Source: RGIG2134 sp964461115 (GTDB taxonomy: Bacteria; Cyanobacteriota; Vampirovibrionia; Gastranaerophilales; Gastranaerophilaceae). From it: a stretch of 64,000 nt of DNA. A program made the position numbers and the translations under genes. The stretch spans positions 1 through 64,000 of the forward strand of contig CAYWSX010000008.1 in NCBI GenBank assembly GCA_964461115.1, written 5' to 3'. This document shows positions 1-8,783 of this stretch, piece after piece. Every line of letters starts with the position of its first letter. Position 1 is the stretch's first letter. The notes beneath the pieces were generated by a model. It was not told the DNA's origin, did no database searches, and worked only from the letters and a program-made list of their open reading frames with translations.

Positions 1-37
1 CCAGATATATAATTTATGTACAAACGAGGAGGGTATT

Positions 38-469
38 ATGAAAATTTCTGCAATCACTAATACACAAAACAATTTAAAACCGAATTTTAAAGGAAGATTT
101 AACGCAATTGAGCTTAACGCCGACAGGGTAGCCCAATTCAAAAAAATCGGAGAAAATCCTAAAAAATTGCGAGAGCTTATTGAAATTATGGAAAGTACTT
201 ACCAAGAAGCCAAAGAATATATTGAAAGAAAAGGGCTGGGGTTATGGGTTAAGGATTTAGAGCATATGGGCAAATTTGTTGAAAACTGTAAACAAAAACC
301 TTCCCGCGCCGCTACTTTCTTCGTAAACAAATTCAGCAACAAAAACACACCTTTTTATCAAACATATGGAGTTCACAAGAATAGCTCGCAATTTGAGAAA
401 GACCTTGATTTAATATTTACGGTAGAAGCCGAAATGGAACGTAATTTTAACCATTTACCTATACGATAA
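38..469 (+). CDS. orphan protein with N-terminal I..I..FKG motif
   Basis: 143-aa protein that I do not recognise. A strong ribosome binding site (aggaggg) precedes the ATG. The first 19 residues contain I3, I6 and the triplet F17-K18-G19, a pattern shared with other small proteins in this window. The remainder looks like a soluble, mostly helical, Lys/Glu-rich protein with no signal peptide or membrane segment. It is followed 31 nt later by a diverged paralogue with the same layout: a Trp near the middle, a Lys-Pro stretch, an aromatic-rich Tyr-Gly segment, and an acidic/aromatic C-terminus ending near Leu-Pro or Ile-Pro. Function is unknown; that it is a real gene is well supported by the ribosome binding site and the paralogue. 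Confidence 0.75.
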   Translation: MKISAITNTQNNLKPNFKGRFNAIELNADRVAQFKKIGENPKKLRELIEIMESTYQEAKEYIERKGLGLWVKDLEHMGKFVENCKQKPSRAATFFVNKFSNKNTPFYQTYGVHKNSSQFEKDLDLIFTVEAEMERNFNHLPIR

Positions 470-500
470 ACTTATTAATTAAATAAATAGGAGAATAACA

Positions 501-902
501 ATGAATGTTAACAAAGTTTCAAGCCCTGTAAGCTTTAAGGCTTACGCACCCTCAGACTGCAATGTTAGAATCGTAAGACACATACATCGCCTTGCAACAA
601 AAGACGGCGGTACGAATAGACTCCTAGACTTTTTGGATGACAGCCAAAAAGCATTTAAGAATGAGGTAAAAGACGCACGTGACCCATACTGGGGGGAAAT
701 AGCTGCTAAATATACAAAACTTGTTGAAGATTTCAGAAAAGACCCCAAAAAATTCCTTAAAATTCTTTCTAATGCTCTTCGAAAAGACCAGATATCTTAT
801 GGTCATCCCAAACCGGGGAAACACTTTGATGAGTTTAATACGAATTTTACAGCTGAATACGCGATTAGACACAGGTACAACATTCCTAGGCTCTCTACTT
901 AA
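501..902 (+). CDS. orphan protein, tandem paralogue of the preceding gene
   Basis: 133-aa protein of unknown function. The start is supported by taggag about 7 nt upstream. The N-terminus (V3, V6, then S11-F12-K13-A14) is a shortened version of the motif in the upstream gene. The C-terminal half, with Trp near residue 64, F-R-K-D-P-K-K-F, Y-G-H-P-K-P-G and a final N-I-P, aligns by eye with the upstream protein, so the two are probably an old tandem duplication. No transmembrane or export signal is visible. A separate promoter for gpsA follows, so this pair probably forms its own small transcription unit. Confidence 0.72.
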   Translation: MNVNKVSSPVSFKAYAPSDCNVRIVRHIHRLATKDGGTNRLLDFLDDSQKAFKNEVKDARDPYWGEIAAKYTKLVEDFRKDPKKFLKILSNALRKDQISYGHPKPGKHFDEFNTNFTAEYAIRHRYNIPRLST

Positions 903-910
903 TTTTAGAC

Positions 911-940
911 TTGCACTCAAGGCCTAAAAAAGTGTATAAT
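911..940 (+). promoter_or_regulatory. sigma70-type promoter of gpsA
   Basis: TTGCAC (911-916) and a perfect TATAAT (935-940) are separated by 18 nt, 34 nt upstream of the gpsA start codon. This is the usual housekeeping promoter form. Confidence 0.65.
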
Positions 941-973
941 TGCATAATAACTTGAGTTTATAGAGGATTTTAT

Positions 974-1981
974 ATGAAATTAACCGTTTTGGGTGCAGGC
1001 TGCTGGGGATTAACTCTTGCGTGGCTTTTAACTGATAACTTTGACGAAGTCTGTGTTTGGGGCAGAGAACAGGATTTATCCGAGGAGCTTAAAACACAGA
1101 AAAAATGCAGCAAACCGCTTGAAGTAAAGCTTGACAGCAAAGTTGAGATAACATCTGACCTAAAAGCTGCTATTAACGGCGCAGATATCATTTTACTCGT
1201 TGTCGCAACAGGCGGCATTCGTAATGTTTGCCGGCAAATTGGAGAAATCGGACTAAACAAAGACCAAATTATCGTTAATCTATCAAAAGGTCTTGAATTA
1301 GATACATTTTTGAGAATGTCAGAGGTTATGAAGCAGGAGCTTCCTGACGCAAATATTGCAGTTCTTTCGGGCCCGACTCTTGCAAAAGAAGTTCTGGCGG
1401 GAATGCCGACTCTTGCGAGCGTAGCGTCTGAAAATATGGAAATAGCGAAAAAAGTACAGCATGCCTGCACAGTTCCAAATAAATTCAGACTTTATACAAA
1501 CTCCGATGTTGTAGGTGTGGAGCTTGGCGGCAGTTTAAAGAACGTAATTGCTATAGCAAGCGGATTCGCTGATGCTATGGGGCTCGGCGACAACCTGAGA
1601 GGTGCCCTTTTGACACGAGGCATGGCCGAAATTGTCAGAATAAGTCTCGCACTCGGCGCAAACCCTTCAACACTCTACGGTTTATCAGGCATGGGCGACT
1701 TAATCGCGACCTGTTCCAGCCCTATGTCCAGAAACTTTACCGTAGGCGCAATGCTCGGCAAAGGAAAGAAAATTAATGATATTTTAAACGAACTCGGCTC
1801 TGTTGCAGAAGGGGTAAAAACCTCAAAAGCCGTTTGCGGTCTTGCAAAAAAATTAAATATTGATGTCCCTGTGGCAAATGCTATTTACGAGGCTGTATAC
1901 ACCGATATCACTCCGCAGCAGCTTGTTGAAAAACTAATGACACGTAAACTTAAGGAAGAAGATACTTATAATTTTCAGTAA
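974..1981 (+). CDS. gpsA: glycerol-3-phosphate dehydrogenase [NAD(P)+]
   Basis: 335 aa, the normal length for GpsA. It reduces dihydroxyacetone phosphate to sn-glycerol 3-phosphate for phospholipid synthesis in the cytoplasm. The Rossmann nucleotide motif G-A-G-C-W-G lies at residues 7-12. N-L-S-K-G-L-E, S-G-P-T-L-A-K-E and E-L-G-G-S-L-K-N (catalytic Lys region) follow in family order, and G-M-G-D-L lies in the C-terminal substrate domain. The ribosome binding site is gagg before the ATG. It has its own promoter and stands alone between orphan genes. Confidence 0.96.
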   Translation: MKLTVLGAGCWGLTLAWLLTDNFDEVCVWGREQDLSEELKTQKKCSKPLEVKLDSKVEITSDLKAAINGADIILLVVATGGIRNVCRQIGEIGLNKDQIIVNLSKGLELDTFLRMSEVMKQELPDANIAVLSGPTLAKEVLAGMPTLASVASENMEIAKKVQHACTVPNKFRLYTNSDVVGVELGGSLKNVIAIASGFADAMGLGDNLRGALLTRGMAEIVRISLALGANPSTLYGLSGMGDLIATCSSPMSRNFTVGAMLGKGKKINDILNELGSVAEGVKTSKAVCGLAKKLNIDVPVANAIYEAVYTDITPQQLVEKLMTRKLKEEDTYNFQ

Positions 1982-2166
1982 TTTGTAACGCTTTGTTAAA
2001 ATTCCCTTATAACTCTAACAAAGAAAAAAATTCCTGCGGTTTAATCTATCAGAACGATGTCATTTTACGTCATGTCCGCTAAAATGAAAAGAAATTAGAG
2101 AGAAACTAACACGAATCTATCAAAACTTTCAGTTTTGTTATTATACAAGGAGAGCAATTAAATACT

Positions 2167-2538
2167 ATGGTCGACAGTCATTCACTAAACAATGTTAGCG
2201 GTCCTACATCTGCATTTAATTTTAAAAGTGGAGATATATCGGGTACTGCGGCAAAAACCTCAGATGAAAAAATGGGGCAAGGCGGTGAATACTTCATGCA
2301 ATATCAGGAAGATGAAATGATGCGGCCTGATGAGCGCTACGTTGACCGTTCGGCACAGCTCAGAGCGACATTGAATTCTCTTGCGATGATGAATGTAGCC
2401 AACATAATGAAAACAACCAAAAAACCAAAAGACTTAAATGAAAATAGCGAAGACAACGAAAATAAAGAAGAAAAACAACAGCAAAAATCGCAAAAACAAA
2501 AATTAGAAGAAGATTACGAATTGAGCCCTGAAGATTAA
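2167..2538 (+). CDS. orphan acidic/charged protein
   Basis: 123-aa protein not recognised. Its first 22 residues contain F19-K20-S21-G22, a loose form of the F-K-G motif of its neighbours. A Met-rich region (E-D-E-M-M-R-P) and a short hydrophobic helix (S-L-A-M-M-N-V-A-N-I-M) follow. The C-terminal third is very rich in Lys, Glu, Gln and Asn and probably disordered. aaggag lies upstream with a rather long spacer of about 14 nt. An intrinsic terminator overlaps the stop codon, which supports this as the end of a transcription unit. Confidence 0.65.
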   Translation: MVDSHSLNNVSGPTSAFNFKSGDISGTAAKTSDEKMGQGGEYFMQYQEDEMMRPDERYVDRSAQLRATLNSLAMMNVANIMKTTKKPKDLNENSEDNENKEEKQQQKSQKQKLEEDYELSPED

Positions 2539-2558
2539 ACACAAATCAGGGCTTTTTT
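2524..2558 (+). terminator. intrinsic terminator overlapping the stop of the 2167 gene
   Basis: AGCCCTGA (2524-2531) pairs with TCAGGGCT (2546-2553) and is followed by a run of six T. The 5' arm lies inside the coding sequence. Confidence 0.8.
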
Positions 2559-2562
2559 ATAT

Positions 2563-3429
2563 TTAAAATACTAAATTTAGTAAACCTTGAACCGCAGTGG
2601 AACCATGATTATTTTCCGGCATAGGTTTTTTCTGATTTTTAACAGGTCGGGTTAATGGCGGAGGTGTAACAGGCTTTTTTGCTTTTACTTTTACTTTGGT
2701 TTTGGCTTTAAGTTCTGCTGCCTCAAGTTTTTTTGCCGCTTTTTGATCAGCTTTTAACTTTGTAAAATATTCCGGCATGTAAGAGCACACGTCAGGGATA
2801 TTTTCATAATATTTAAAAACTCTTTGCATTGCATTTGACGGCAAAATCCTAAAACCTACAACTTTAGGCATACCTTTTGAGTTTATTTCGGTAATTAAAT
2901 CCAATCCGACTTCGCCTTTTGTAGGAGTTGATGCTCGTTTTCCCGGATTTGAATATAAATTACTTACAAGTTCGTCTAATGCACTCATAGGGAAACCTTT
3001 TTCTTTTTCTTTCTGAACTTGAAATCTGTGCAAAACCATATCGTCTGCGTCCAAGTCCGTTGCCGCAGCCCTGACATAAGCAGGAAGCTTTCCTCCTATT
3101 TCACGATAGCGCCCTAAACCCAAACTAGTTGTTTGCAATGAGGGCAATCTATCTTTTTTCATTATGCCTGCTTCGCGAAACTCCTTCAGCAATGCCATGT
3201 AAATAGGATTTCTTTTCCGCTCGGGATGTTTAAATAAATTATTTATATTACGCGCCAACTGCATACATGCAGATTTTAAATCATCCGGGTCGCAAATTAA
3301 ATTATAAATAGGATTGCCCTTTGTATCATAACTTTTTTGAACTGCACGCACAAACATAACCGTACCGAAACTAGGGCGGTGCGGTAAACTTTTGTTATTA
3401 GGCTGTACAGAAATCGGATTAATCATCAT
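2563..3429 (-). CDS. orphan protein with N-terminal motif and basic Pro/Lys tail
   Basis: 288 aa, not recognised. The N-terminus (I3, I6-S7, then P19-S20-F21-G22) fits the motif shared by other small proteins here. A globular region of about residues 25-215 follows, with segments such as G-L-G-R-Y-R-E-I-G-G-K-L-P and G-L-D-L-I-T-E-I. The last 70 residues are Lys/Ala/Pro-rich (K-A-K-T-K-V-K-V-K-A-K-K-P) and probably unstructured. It starts at tandem ATGs with AAGGTG upstream. It converges on the 2167 gene and may share its terminator region. No export signal is seen. Confidence 0.7.
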   Translation of the reverse strand: MMINPISVQPNNKSLPHRPSFGTVMFVRAVQKSYDTKGNPIYNLICDPDDLKSACMQLARNINNLFKHPERKRNPIYMALLKEFREAGIMKKDRLPSLQTTSLGLGRYREIGGKLPAYVRAAATDLDADDMVLHRFQVQKEKEKGFPMSALDELVSNLYSNPGKRASTPTKGEVGLDLITEINSKGMPKVVGFRILPSNAMQRVFKYYENIPDVCSYMPEYFTKLKADQKAAKKLEAAELKAKTKVKVKAKKPVTPPPLTRPVKNQKKPMPENNHGSTAVQGLLNLVF

Positions 3430-3609
3430 AAAATAAACACCTTTTTATTCTATATTTTTTCCATGATTTTGTCGAGTTTTTGGGGCAGTAAATCTTTTAT
3501 TTGTAACATAAAACGCCTAAAAAAAATTTTTGTCACTTTTAAGAAAAATTATTACAAAAATGTAAGAATTGTTATAAATTCGCTTTATTTATGGTAAAAT
3601 CTGGTGACA

Positions 3610-3615
3610 TATAAT
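3610..3615 (+). promoter_or_regulatory. -10 element upstream of efp
   Basis: A perfect TATAAT lies 25 nt before the efp ATG. No convincing -35 hexamer is seen at the usual distance, so only the -10 is called. Confidence 0.45.
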
Positions 3616-3640
3616 ACAGTAGATAAATAAGGATTTTAAT

Positions 3641-4198
3641 ATGATTTCAGTCAACGATTTACGAACCGGTTTAACTCTTCAAATTGATCACGGCTTGTGG
3701 AGTGTGCTTGAATTTTTACACGTAAAACCGGGCAAAGGCGCTGCTTTTGTAAGAACAAAGCTGAAAAACGTTGAATCGGGACAAGTTATCGAAAAAACCT
3801 TCAGAGCAGGTGAAAAAGTAGCAAAAGCCTCTCTTGATAAACGCACAATGCAGTATCTGTACAAAGAAGCTGCTGACTTCGTTATGATGGATATGGAATC
3901 ATACGAACAATTAAATATCCCTGAAAAGGCAGTCGGAGATGGCGTTAAATACCTTAAAGAAAATATGGAATTAAACATATTGTTTCATGACGGCAAAATC
4001 ATCGGCGTAGACATTCCTAACCACGTTGAACTTGAAGTTGTAGATACTCCTCCTGCTGAAAAAGGAAATACATCTCAAGGCGGGACAAAGCCTGCAACTC
4101 TTGAAACAGGTGCGATTGTTAACGTTCCGTTCTTTATTGTTAACGGTAACAAAATCAGAGTTGACACAAGAACAAATGAGTACTTAGATAGAGTATAA
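3641..4198 (+). CDS. efp: translation elongation factor P
   Basis: 185 aa, full length. EF-P binds between the P and E sites and relieves stalling at consecutive prolines. The KOW-like N-terminal domain has the loop K-P-G-K-G-A-A-F whose Lys (about residue 32) is the tip residue modified in many bacteria. The C-terminal domain ends in the conserved G-N-K-I-R-V-D-T-R-T-N-E-Y-L-D-R-V. It starts a classic efp-accB-accC cluster seen in Cyanobacteria and Firmicutes. The ribosome binding site is aagga. No EF-P modification enzyme is encoded in this window. Confidence 0.97.
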   Translation: MISVNDLRTGLTLQIDHGLWSVLEFLHVKPGKGAAFVRTKLKNVESGQVIEKTFRAGEKVAKASLDKRTMQYLYKEAADFVMMDMESYEQLNIPEKAVGDGVKYLKENMELNILFHDGKIIGVDIPNHVELEVVDTPPAEKGNTSQGGTKPATLETGAIVNVPFFIVNGNKIRVDTRTNEYLDRV

Positions 4199-4223
4199 TA
4201 TGATTATTAAAAGGAAAAGTGAA

Positions 4224-4694
4224 ATGAAATTCGATTTAGAATACATTGAAAAGCTGGTCTCCCTAGTTTCAGACTCACAGCTTACAGAGTTGGCATTGGA
4301 AGACGGCGAAAAAGCTATCTTGCTTAAAAAAGAAAAAGAATTGGTTACCGCACAGACAGTTTCGGTTGCGCCGCAAGTTGTTGCTCAAGCTGGAGCACCT
4401 ACAGCGTCAAAATCTGCTGTTTCCGCAGAAACAGCTGCTGAAGCAAAATCAGAAGAAAAAGGGAACCCTGTTATTTCACCTATGGTGGGAACATACTACG
4501 GCTCACCTTCTCCCGGAGCTAAAACATTTGTTCAGGTAGGTGATATTGTTTCTAAAGGTCAAGTTGTATGTATTATTGAAGCAATGAAACTTATGAACGA
4601 AATTGAGTCTGAAGTTTCAGGCAAAGTCACTAAAATTATGGTTGAAGACGGACAGCCTGTTGAATACGGTCAAGTTTTAATGTACGTTGAATAA
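4224..4694 (+). CDS. accB: biotin carboxyl carrier protein of acetyl-CoA carboxylase
   Basis: 156 aa from the ATG at 4224, preferred over the in-frame ATG at 4200 because aaaagg precedes it and BCCP proteins begin near this residue. An N-terminal helical region is followed by an Ala/Pro-rich linker (about residues 42-83). The C-terminal biotinyl domain has the E-A-M-K-L-M motif whose Lys carries biotin. It carries carboxybiotin from AccC to the carboxyltransferase in the first step of fatty acid synthesis. It begins 25 nt after efp and is followed 50 nt later by accC, so it is probably cotranscribed. Confidence 0.96.
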   Translation: MKFDLEYIEKLVSLVSDSQLTELALEDGEKAILLKKEKELVTAQTVSVAPQVVAQAGAPTASKSAVSAETAAEAKSEEKGNPVISPMVGTYYGSPSPGAKTFVQVGDIVSKGQVVCIIEAMKLMNEIESEVSGKVTKIMVEDGQPVEYGQVLMYVE

Positions 4695-4744
4695 TTCATG
4701 TCATAATATTACCGTAACCATGGGGTACAGAGGATTAAGAATAA

Positions 4745-6115
4745 ATGATTAAAAAAGTATTGATTGCAAATAGAGGCGAAATTGCGCTGAGAATTATAAG
4801 AGCCTGTAAAGAACTTGGCGTAAAGACGGTAGCTGTATACTCACAAGCAGATGCGGACAGTTTGCACGTTACATTTGCAGACGAAGCATACTGCATAGGA
4901 CCTGCTCAATCCGCACAAAGTTATTTGAACATCCCTGCTATAATCTCTGCCGCGCTGACAAGCGGTGCAGACGCAATCCACCCCGGATACGGATTTATGT
5001 CCGAACGTGCGGATTTCGTTGATATCTGTACAGACCACGGGTTGAAATTTATCGGCCCCACATCTGACGCGATGAGAAAAATGGGCGACAAAGCAACTGC
5101 AAGAAAAACCATGCAGGCGCACAACGTACCTACAACACCGGGAACAGACCTTGTTGCAAATAACGATGATGCAATCTCGTTTGCGCAAAAAGCAGGCTAT
5201 CCCGTAATTGTAAAAGCAACAGCAGGCGGCGGCGGAAAAGGTATGAGAATTGCAAACAGTGATTCTGAACTTGTTGACGCAATTCAGCTTTGTCAAACAG
5301 AAGCACAAAATTCTTTCGGAAACGCAGGGGTCTATATTGAAAAATACTTGATTAATCCTCGCCACATTGAGGTTCAGATTATCGCTGACAGCCACGGAAA
5401 CGTTTGTCACCTAGGAGAGAGAGACTGCTCTATTCAAAGAAGACACCAAAAACTTCTTGAAGAAGCACCAAGCCCGGCAATCGACGCTAAAACCCGCGAA
5501 GCTATGGGACAAGCAGCTGTTACTGCGGCAAAAGCTATTAATTATGAAGGTGCAGGTACAATCGAATTCTTATTAAACAACGACGGAAACTGGTATTTCA
5601 TGGAAATGAACACCAGAATTCAGGTTGAACACTGTGTATCTGAAATGATTTCAGGTGTTGACCTTCTTAAAGAACAGATTCGCGTTGCGAGCGGTGAAAA
5701 ATTATCGTTTACGCAAGATGATATAAAGTTAAAAGGACACGCAATCGAATGCCGCATTAACGCCGAAGACTCGGAAAAAGACTTTATGCCTTGCCCGGGT
5801 AAAATCAATGGCTACATAGCACCGGGCGGATTTGGCGTAAGAGTTGATTCTCACTCATACACAGGCTATTCAATCCCGCCTTATTACGATTCAATGATAG
5901 GTAAACTTATATGCTGGGGCGTGGACAGAGAAGATGCAAGAACACGTATGCTGCGCGCTTTGGATGAGTTTGTTATCACTGGTATCAAAACAACAATTCC
6001 TTATCATAAAAAGCTTTTAACAAACGATGTGTTTATTAGCGGGAATTTCAACACAGGCTTTATAACCGAACATATGACGGTAAAAGCTGTGGAAAAAGAA
6101 ACAACAAGCGTATAG
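4745..6115 (+). CDS. accC: biotin carboxylase subunit of acetyl-CoA carboxylase
   Basis: 456 aa. An ATP-grasp enzyme that carboxylates biotin on AccB using bicarbonate and ATP. The N-terminal domain opens with K-V-L-I-A-N-R-G-E-I-A-L-R-I. The glycine-rich ATP loop is A-G-G-G-G-K-G-M-R. Later come H-P-G-Y-G, R-D-C-S-I-Q-R-R-H-Q-K and the active-site E-M-N-T-R-I-Q-V-E-H. Length matches free-standing AccC rather than a pyruvate carboxylase. A terminator follows directly, closing the efp-accB-accC unit. The carboxyltransferase genes accA and accD are not in the window. Confidence 0.97.
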   Translation: MIKKVLIANRGEIALRIIRACKELGVKTVAVYSQADADSLHVTFADEAYCIGPAQSAQSYLNIPAIISAALTSGADAIHPGYGFMSERADFVDICTDHGLKFIGPTSDAMRKMGDKATARKTMQAHNVPTTPGTDLVANNDDAISFAQKAGYPVIVKATAGGGGKGMRIANSDSELVDAIQLCQTEAQNSFGNAGVYIEKYLINPRHIEVQIIADSHGNVCHLGERDCSIQRRHQKLLEEAPSPAIDAKTREAMGQAAVTAAKAINYEGAGTIEFLLNNDGNWYFMEMNTRIQVEHCVSEMISGVDLLKEQIRVASGEKLSFTQDDIKLKGHAIECRINAEDSEKDFMPCPGKINGYIAPGGFGVRVDSHSYTGYSIPPYYDSMIGKLICWGVDREDARTRMLRALDEFVITGIKTTIPYHKKLLTNDVFISGNFNTGFITEHMTVKAVEKETTSV

Positions 6116-6137
6116 TTTTCGTGCTTTAAATTTTAAG

Positions 6138-6167
6138 AACCGCCTAAATCACAAAGGGCGGTTTTTT
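6138..6167 (+). terminator. intrinsic terminator of efp-accB-accC
   Basis: AACCGCC (6138-6144) pairs with GGCGGTT (6157-6163) and is followed by a T-rich tract. It touches the stop codon of the convergent protease gene. Confidence 0.85.
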
Positions 6168-7011
6168 ATTTTCGGTAAAGCATTAAAACCGTGTTTACAT
6201 CACGCGCTGAAAGAGATTTTTTCCCGACATAATTAATTGCGCTCATAATATCGGAATCATTGGGGCTATGCCCTTGTAAACCTATTGCGTGACCGATTTC
6301 ATGCAAAGCAGTTGAATAAACAACACTTTCACTCAAAGGCTGCGAAGTAGAAGGATTAATTTTCAACAATTGAATATCGGCTCTATAAATAACATTATTT
6401 TTAGCTTGAATCGTCGCAAGACCTGCTTCGTACTGAGAAGTTTTGCCTTGAGTACTCAAGGTGTCTGTCATACTGACAGTAATCTGTGCATTATTGATAT
6501 TCCCCGTGAAATTAAAACTCAAGACACCATCCAAAGCTTTTTGCCAATTTGAAAAAGCATTTTTTACCAAACTTGAATAATCTGACGGCACAACATATAC
6601 ATTAATAGGCATTTGTGTCCATTTTACATAATTTCCGTTCATTTTGACAAAATCCAAATAATTTTCTCCTTCAAAAGCCTTTTGTGACAGGGATTCTGAA
6701 GTATTATGGTTCAGGTTATACATAGACTGCATTGCCAGTTTCGAAATAGATTTATTTGGAGAAAATGTAATAATTTTCCCGTATTCTTGCTTTGCTCTTA
6801 ACAAATCATCCGTGAAAACATATGTATGCGCCAAAAAGTAACGGCAGGAGTAATTCTCAGGATTATTCTGAAGTTCCTGCAAAAACAGTATTTGTGCGCC
6901 AGAATAATTCTGTTTATAGAATTCCTTTTTCCCTGCTTCAAAAAAGTCCTGTGCAAAAACCTTGCAAGGCAGAAAAAAGAGTAAAAATAACGCAAAAATC
7001 TTTTTCATCAT
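6166..7011 (-). CDS. secreted matrixin-like zinc protease with TPR-like N-terminus
   Basis: 281 aa from the tandem ATG at 7011; upstream in-frame codons lead only to a TTG. A signal peptide (M-M-K-K-I-F-A-L-F-L-L-F-F-L-P, then C-K-V-F-A-Q) predicts export. Residues about 22-110 look like two TPR-type helical hairpins (A-Q-I-L-F-L-Q-E-L-Q-N-N-P-E-N and following). The C-terminal half holds H-E-I-G-H-A-I-G-L-Q-G-H, the HExxHxxGxxGH zinc signature of metzincins, followed by S-D-I-M-S, a plausible Met-turn. This is typical of matrixin-like peptidases. Substrate unknown. It is divergent from the glycosyltransferase gene. Confidence 0.8.
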   Translation of the reverse strand: MMKKIFALFLLFFLPCKVFAQDFFEAGKKEFYKQNYSGAQILFLQELQNNPENYSCRYFLAHTYVFTDDLLRAKQEYGKIITFSPNKSISKLAMQSMYNLNHNTSESLSQKAFEGENYLDFVKMNGNYVKWTQMPINVYVVPSDYSSLVKNAFSNWQKALDGVLSFNFTGNINNAQITVSMTDTLSTQGKTSQYEAGLATIQAKNNVIYRADIQLLKINPSTSQPLSESVVYSTALHEIGHAIGLQGHSPNDSDIMSAINYVGKKSLSARDVNTVLMLYRK

Positions 7012-7091
7012 TGATATTATAGGAGATGAGAAGAGAAAATACAAATTTTTGTCGTACAATTAGTGAGTAATAAGAATTAAAGGAAGTTATA

Positions 7092-8783
7092 ATGAATTTA
7101 GGTTATCTGGGCAAGTTATGGGATTTTATCAAGAAACATCCTGACTTTTTTACATTTTTAGGTTTGTCAATTTTATTTTATTTTATATTTTTCCACAATA
7201 TTGGCACATATGCGCTTATGGATGTAGATGAAACCCGCTATGTGGCAATGTCTCGCGACATGCTGCACACAAAAGATTTTTTAACGCTATATCTTAACGG
7301 CGACTACTTTTTTGAAAAACCACCGCTTTATTTCTGGGGTGAGTGCTTGTCCTTCCTGACTTTTGGAAGCGTAAGCGAATTCAGTGCAAGATTTCCTGTC
7401 GCTCTATACGGTACCTGCTCTGCATTTTTACTTTATTTCGTCGGAAAGCGTGCAATTTCAAGAAGATACGGTGTTATTTCAGCATTAATTCTTGCAACAA
7501 GCGTAGAGTTCATGATTTTGGCAAAATTCGCTATTCTTGATATTCTGCTTGCAGCTTGCGTCGGTTTTTCAATATATTTCGGCTTTTTGACATACTTTTG
7601 CAAAGAAGAAAACAAAAAACACTGGTGGTGGTTGTTCTATATATTTGCAGGACTTGCAGTACTTGCAAAAGGTATACCGGGATTCATCATCCCTTTCGGC
7701 ACTATGTTTTTCGCTTCGATAATAAGCAAAAGATTTAAAGAAGCTTTGAAACCAAAATATTTGTTTGTCGGATTGTTTGTTTTCTTCTCAATTGTGCTTC
7801 CGTGGCACATTGTAATGTTCAAAATTCACGACCCGCTGTTTTTTAACGAATATGTTATGAAACACCACCTTTCACGCTTCCTCGGCTCGGCTGAACTAGG
7901 ACGTGAACAGCCTTGGTATTTCTTTATTTTAACTGTAATCGTCGGTTTAATTCCTTGGACGTTTTCAGCAATTACAACAGGGATTGCAAAAATTAAATCC
8001 TTGAAAGTGTTTTCTAAACTTGATTTTTACAAAAATTTCGATTTTGAAGCGCTTACAAACACGCAAAAATATTTAGTTTTAAACACAATCGGTTTTTTGG
8101 TAACAATGATTTTCTTTTCATCGTCCACAACAAAACTGATTACATATATAATGCCTGTGTACTTCTTCACAGCTTGCATAATGGCTTATGTTTGGGAAAA
8201 GTTCATAACTAACGGAGAAAATGCAAAACCGATTAAAATCTCTGTTTATATTTTCAGCACAATTTTTGCAATTGCAGGTATCGGCGTATTATTCATCAAC
8301 TTTATACCTATTCCTAAAGAAATTCTCGCTGATCTGCTGCCTATAAAATGGTTTACAGGATTGACTCTTGCTATTCCGTCGATTGCTGCAATAATTTTCG
8401 CCGCAAAAGGAAAGCGAGCAGCAGTATTCGCTTCATACGTTGCTATGATGTTAGTTTTGTCGGCATATGGAATACCTAAATTCTTCACACTGGACTATAA
8501 ATTCGGACAAAACGACCTCATCGAGTATGCAAAATCGGCACGCGCAAACAAAAATAAGATAGCAACTTTCGGTTTTGGCAGAAGATATTCCATTTTGTAC
8601 TACTACGGCGGCGGCAAGATAGATTTTCAAGGCGATTTGGACTACAAATGGCTCAAAGAATATCTTTCAAAATCTGACACCGTAGTTGTCATTAAAAACA
8701 AAGAATTGGACGAAATAAGCCAAAAAGCTAATTTTCATGTCATACAACGCGGAGTAAAATATACTCTCGTGAGAGGAAACTAG
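7092..8783 (+). CDS. ArnT/PMT-family membrane glycosyltransferase
   Basis: 563 aa polytopic membrane protein with about 11-12 hydrophobic segments. The first periplasmic loop carries D-V-D-E-T-R-Y-V-A-M-S-R-D-M and, further on, E-K-P-P-L-Y-F-W, the hallmark of the GT83 ArnT-like branch of the PMT superfamily, where the acidic residues sit at the catalytic site. These enzymes use polyprenyl-phosphate sugars to modify lipid A, proteins or glycolipids outside the membrane. The acceptor cannot be told from sequence. aaaggaag lies just before the ATG. The C-terminal 100 residues form a soluble domain. It overlaps the convergent gene by 4 nt. Confidence 0.85.
   Translation: MNLGYLGKLWDFIKKHPDFFTFLGLSILFYFIFFHNIGTYALMDVDETRYVAMSRDMLHTKDFLTLYLNGDYFFEKPPLYFWGECLSFLTFGSVSEFSARFPVALYGTCSAFLLYFVGKRAISRRYGVISALILATSVEFMILAKFAILDILLAACVGFSIYFGFLTYFCKEENKKHWWWLFYIFAGLAVLAKGIPGFIIPFGTMFFASIISKRFKEALKPKYLFVGLFVFFSIVLPWHIVMFKIHDPLFFNEYVMKHHLSRFLGSAELGREQPWYFFILTVIVGLIPWTFSAITTGIAKIKSLKVFSKLDFYKNFDFEALTNTQKYLVLNTIGFLVTMIFFSSSTTKLITYIMPVYFFTACIMAYVWEKFITNGENAKPIKISVYIFSTIFAIAGIGVLFINFIPIPKEILADLLPIKWFTGLTLAIPSIAAIIFAAKGKRAAVFASYVAMMLVLSAYGIPKFFTLDYKFGQNDLIEYAKSARANKNKIATFGFGRRYSILYYYGGGKIDFQGDLDYKWLKEYLSKSDTVVVIKNKELDEISQKANFHVIQRGVKYTLVRGN

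Noticed and set aside
4841..5410. Long antisense open frame across accC
   Set aside because: It is the complement of a highly conserved enzyme gene, has no ribosome binding site, and its Cys/Val-rich composition is an artefact of reverse-strand codons.
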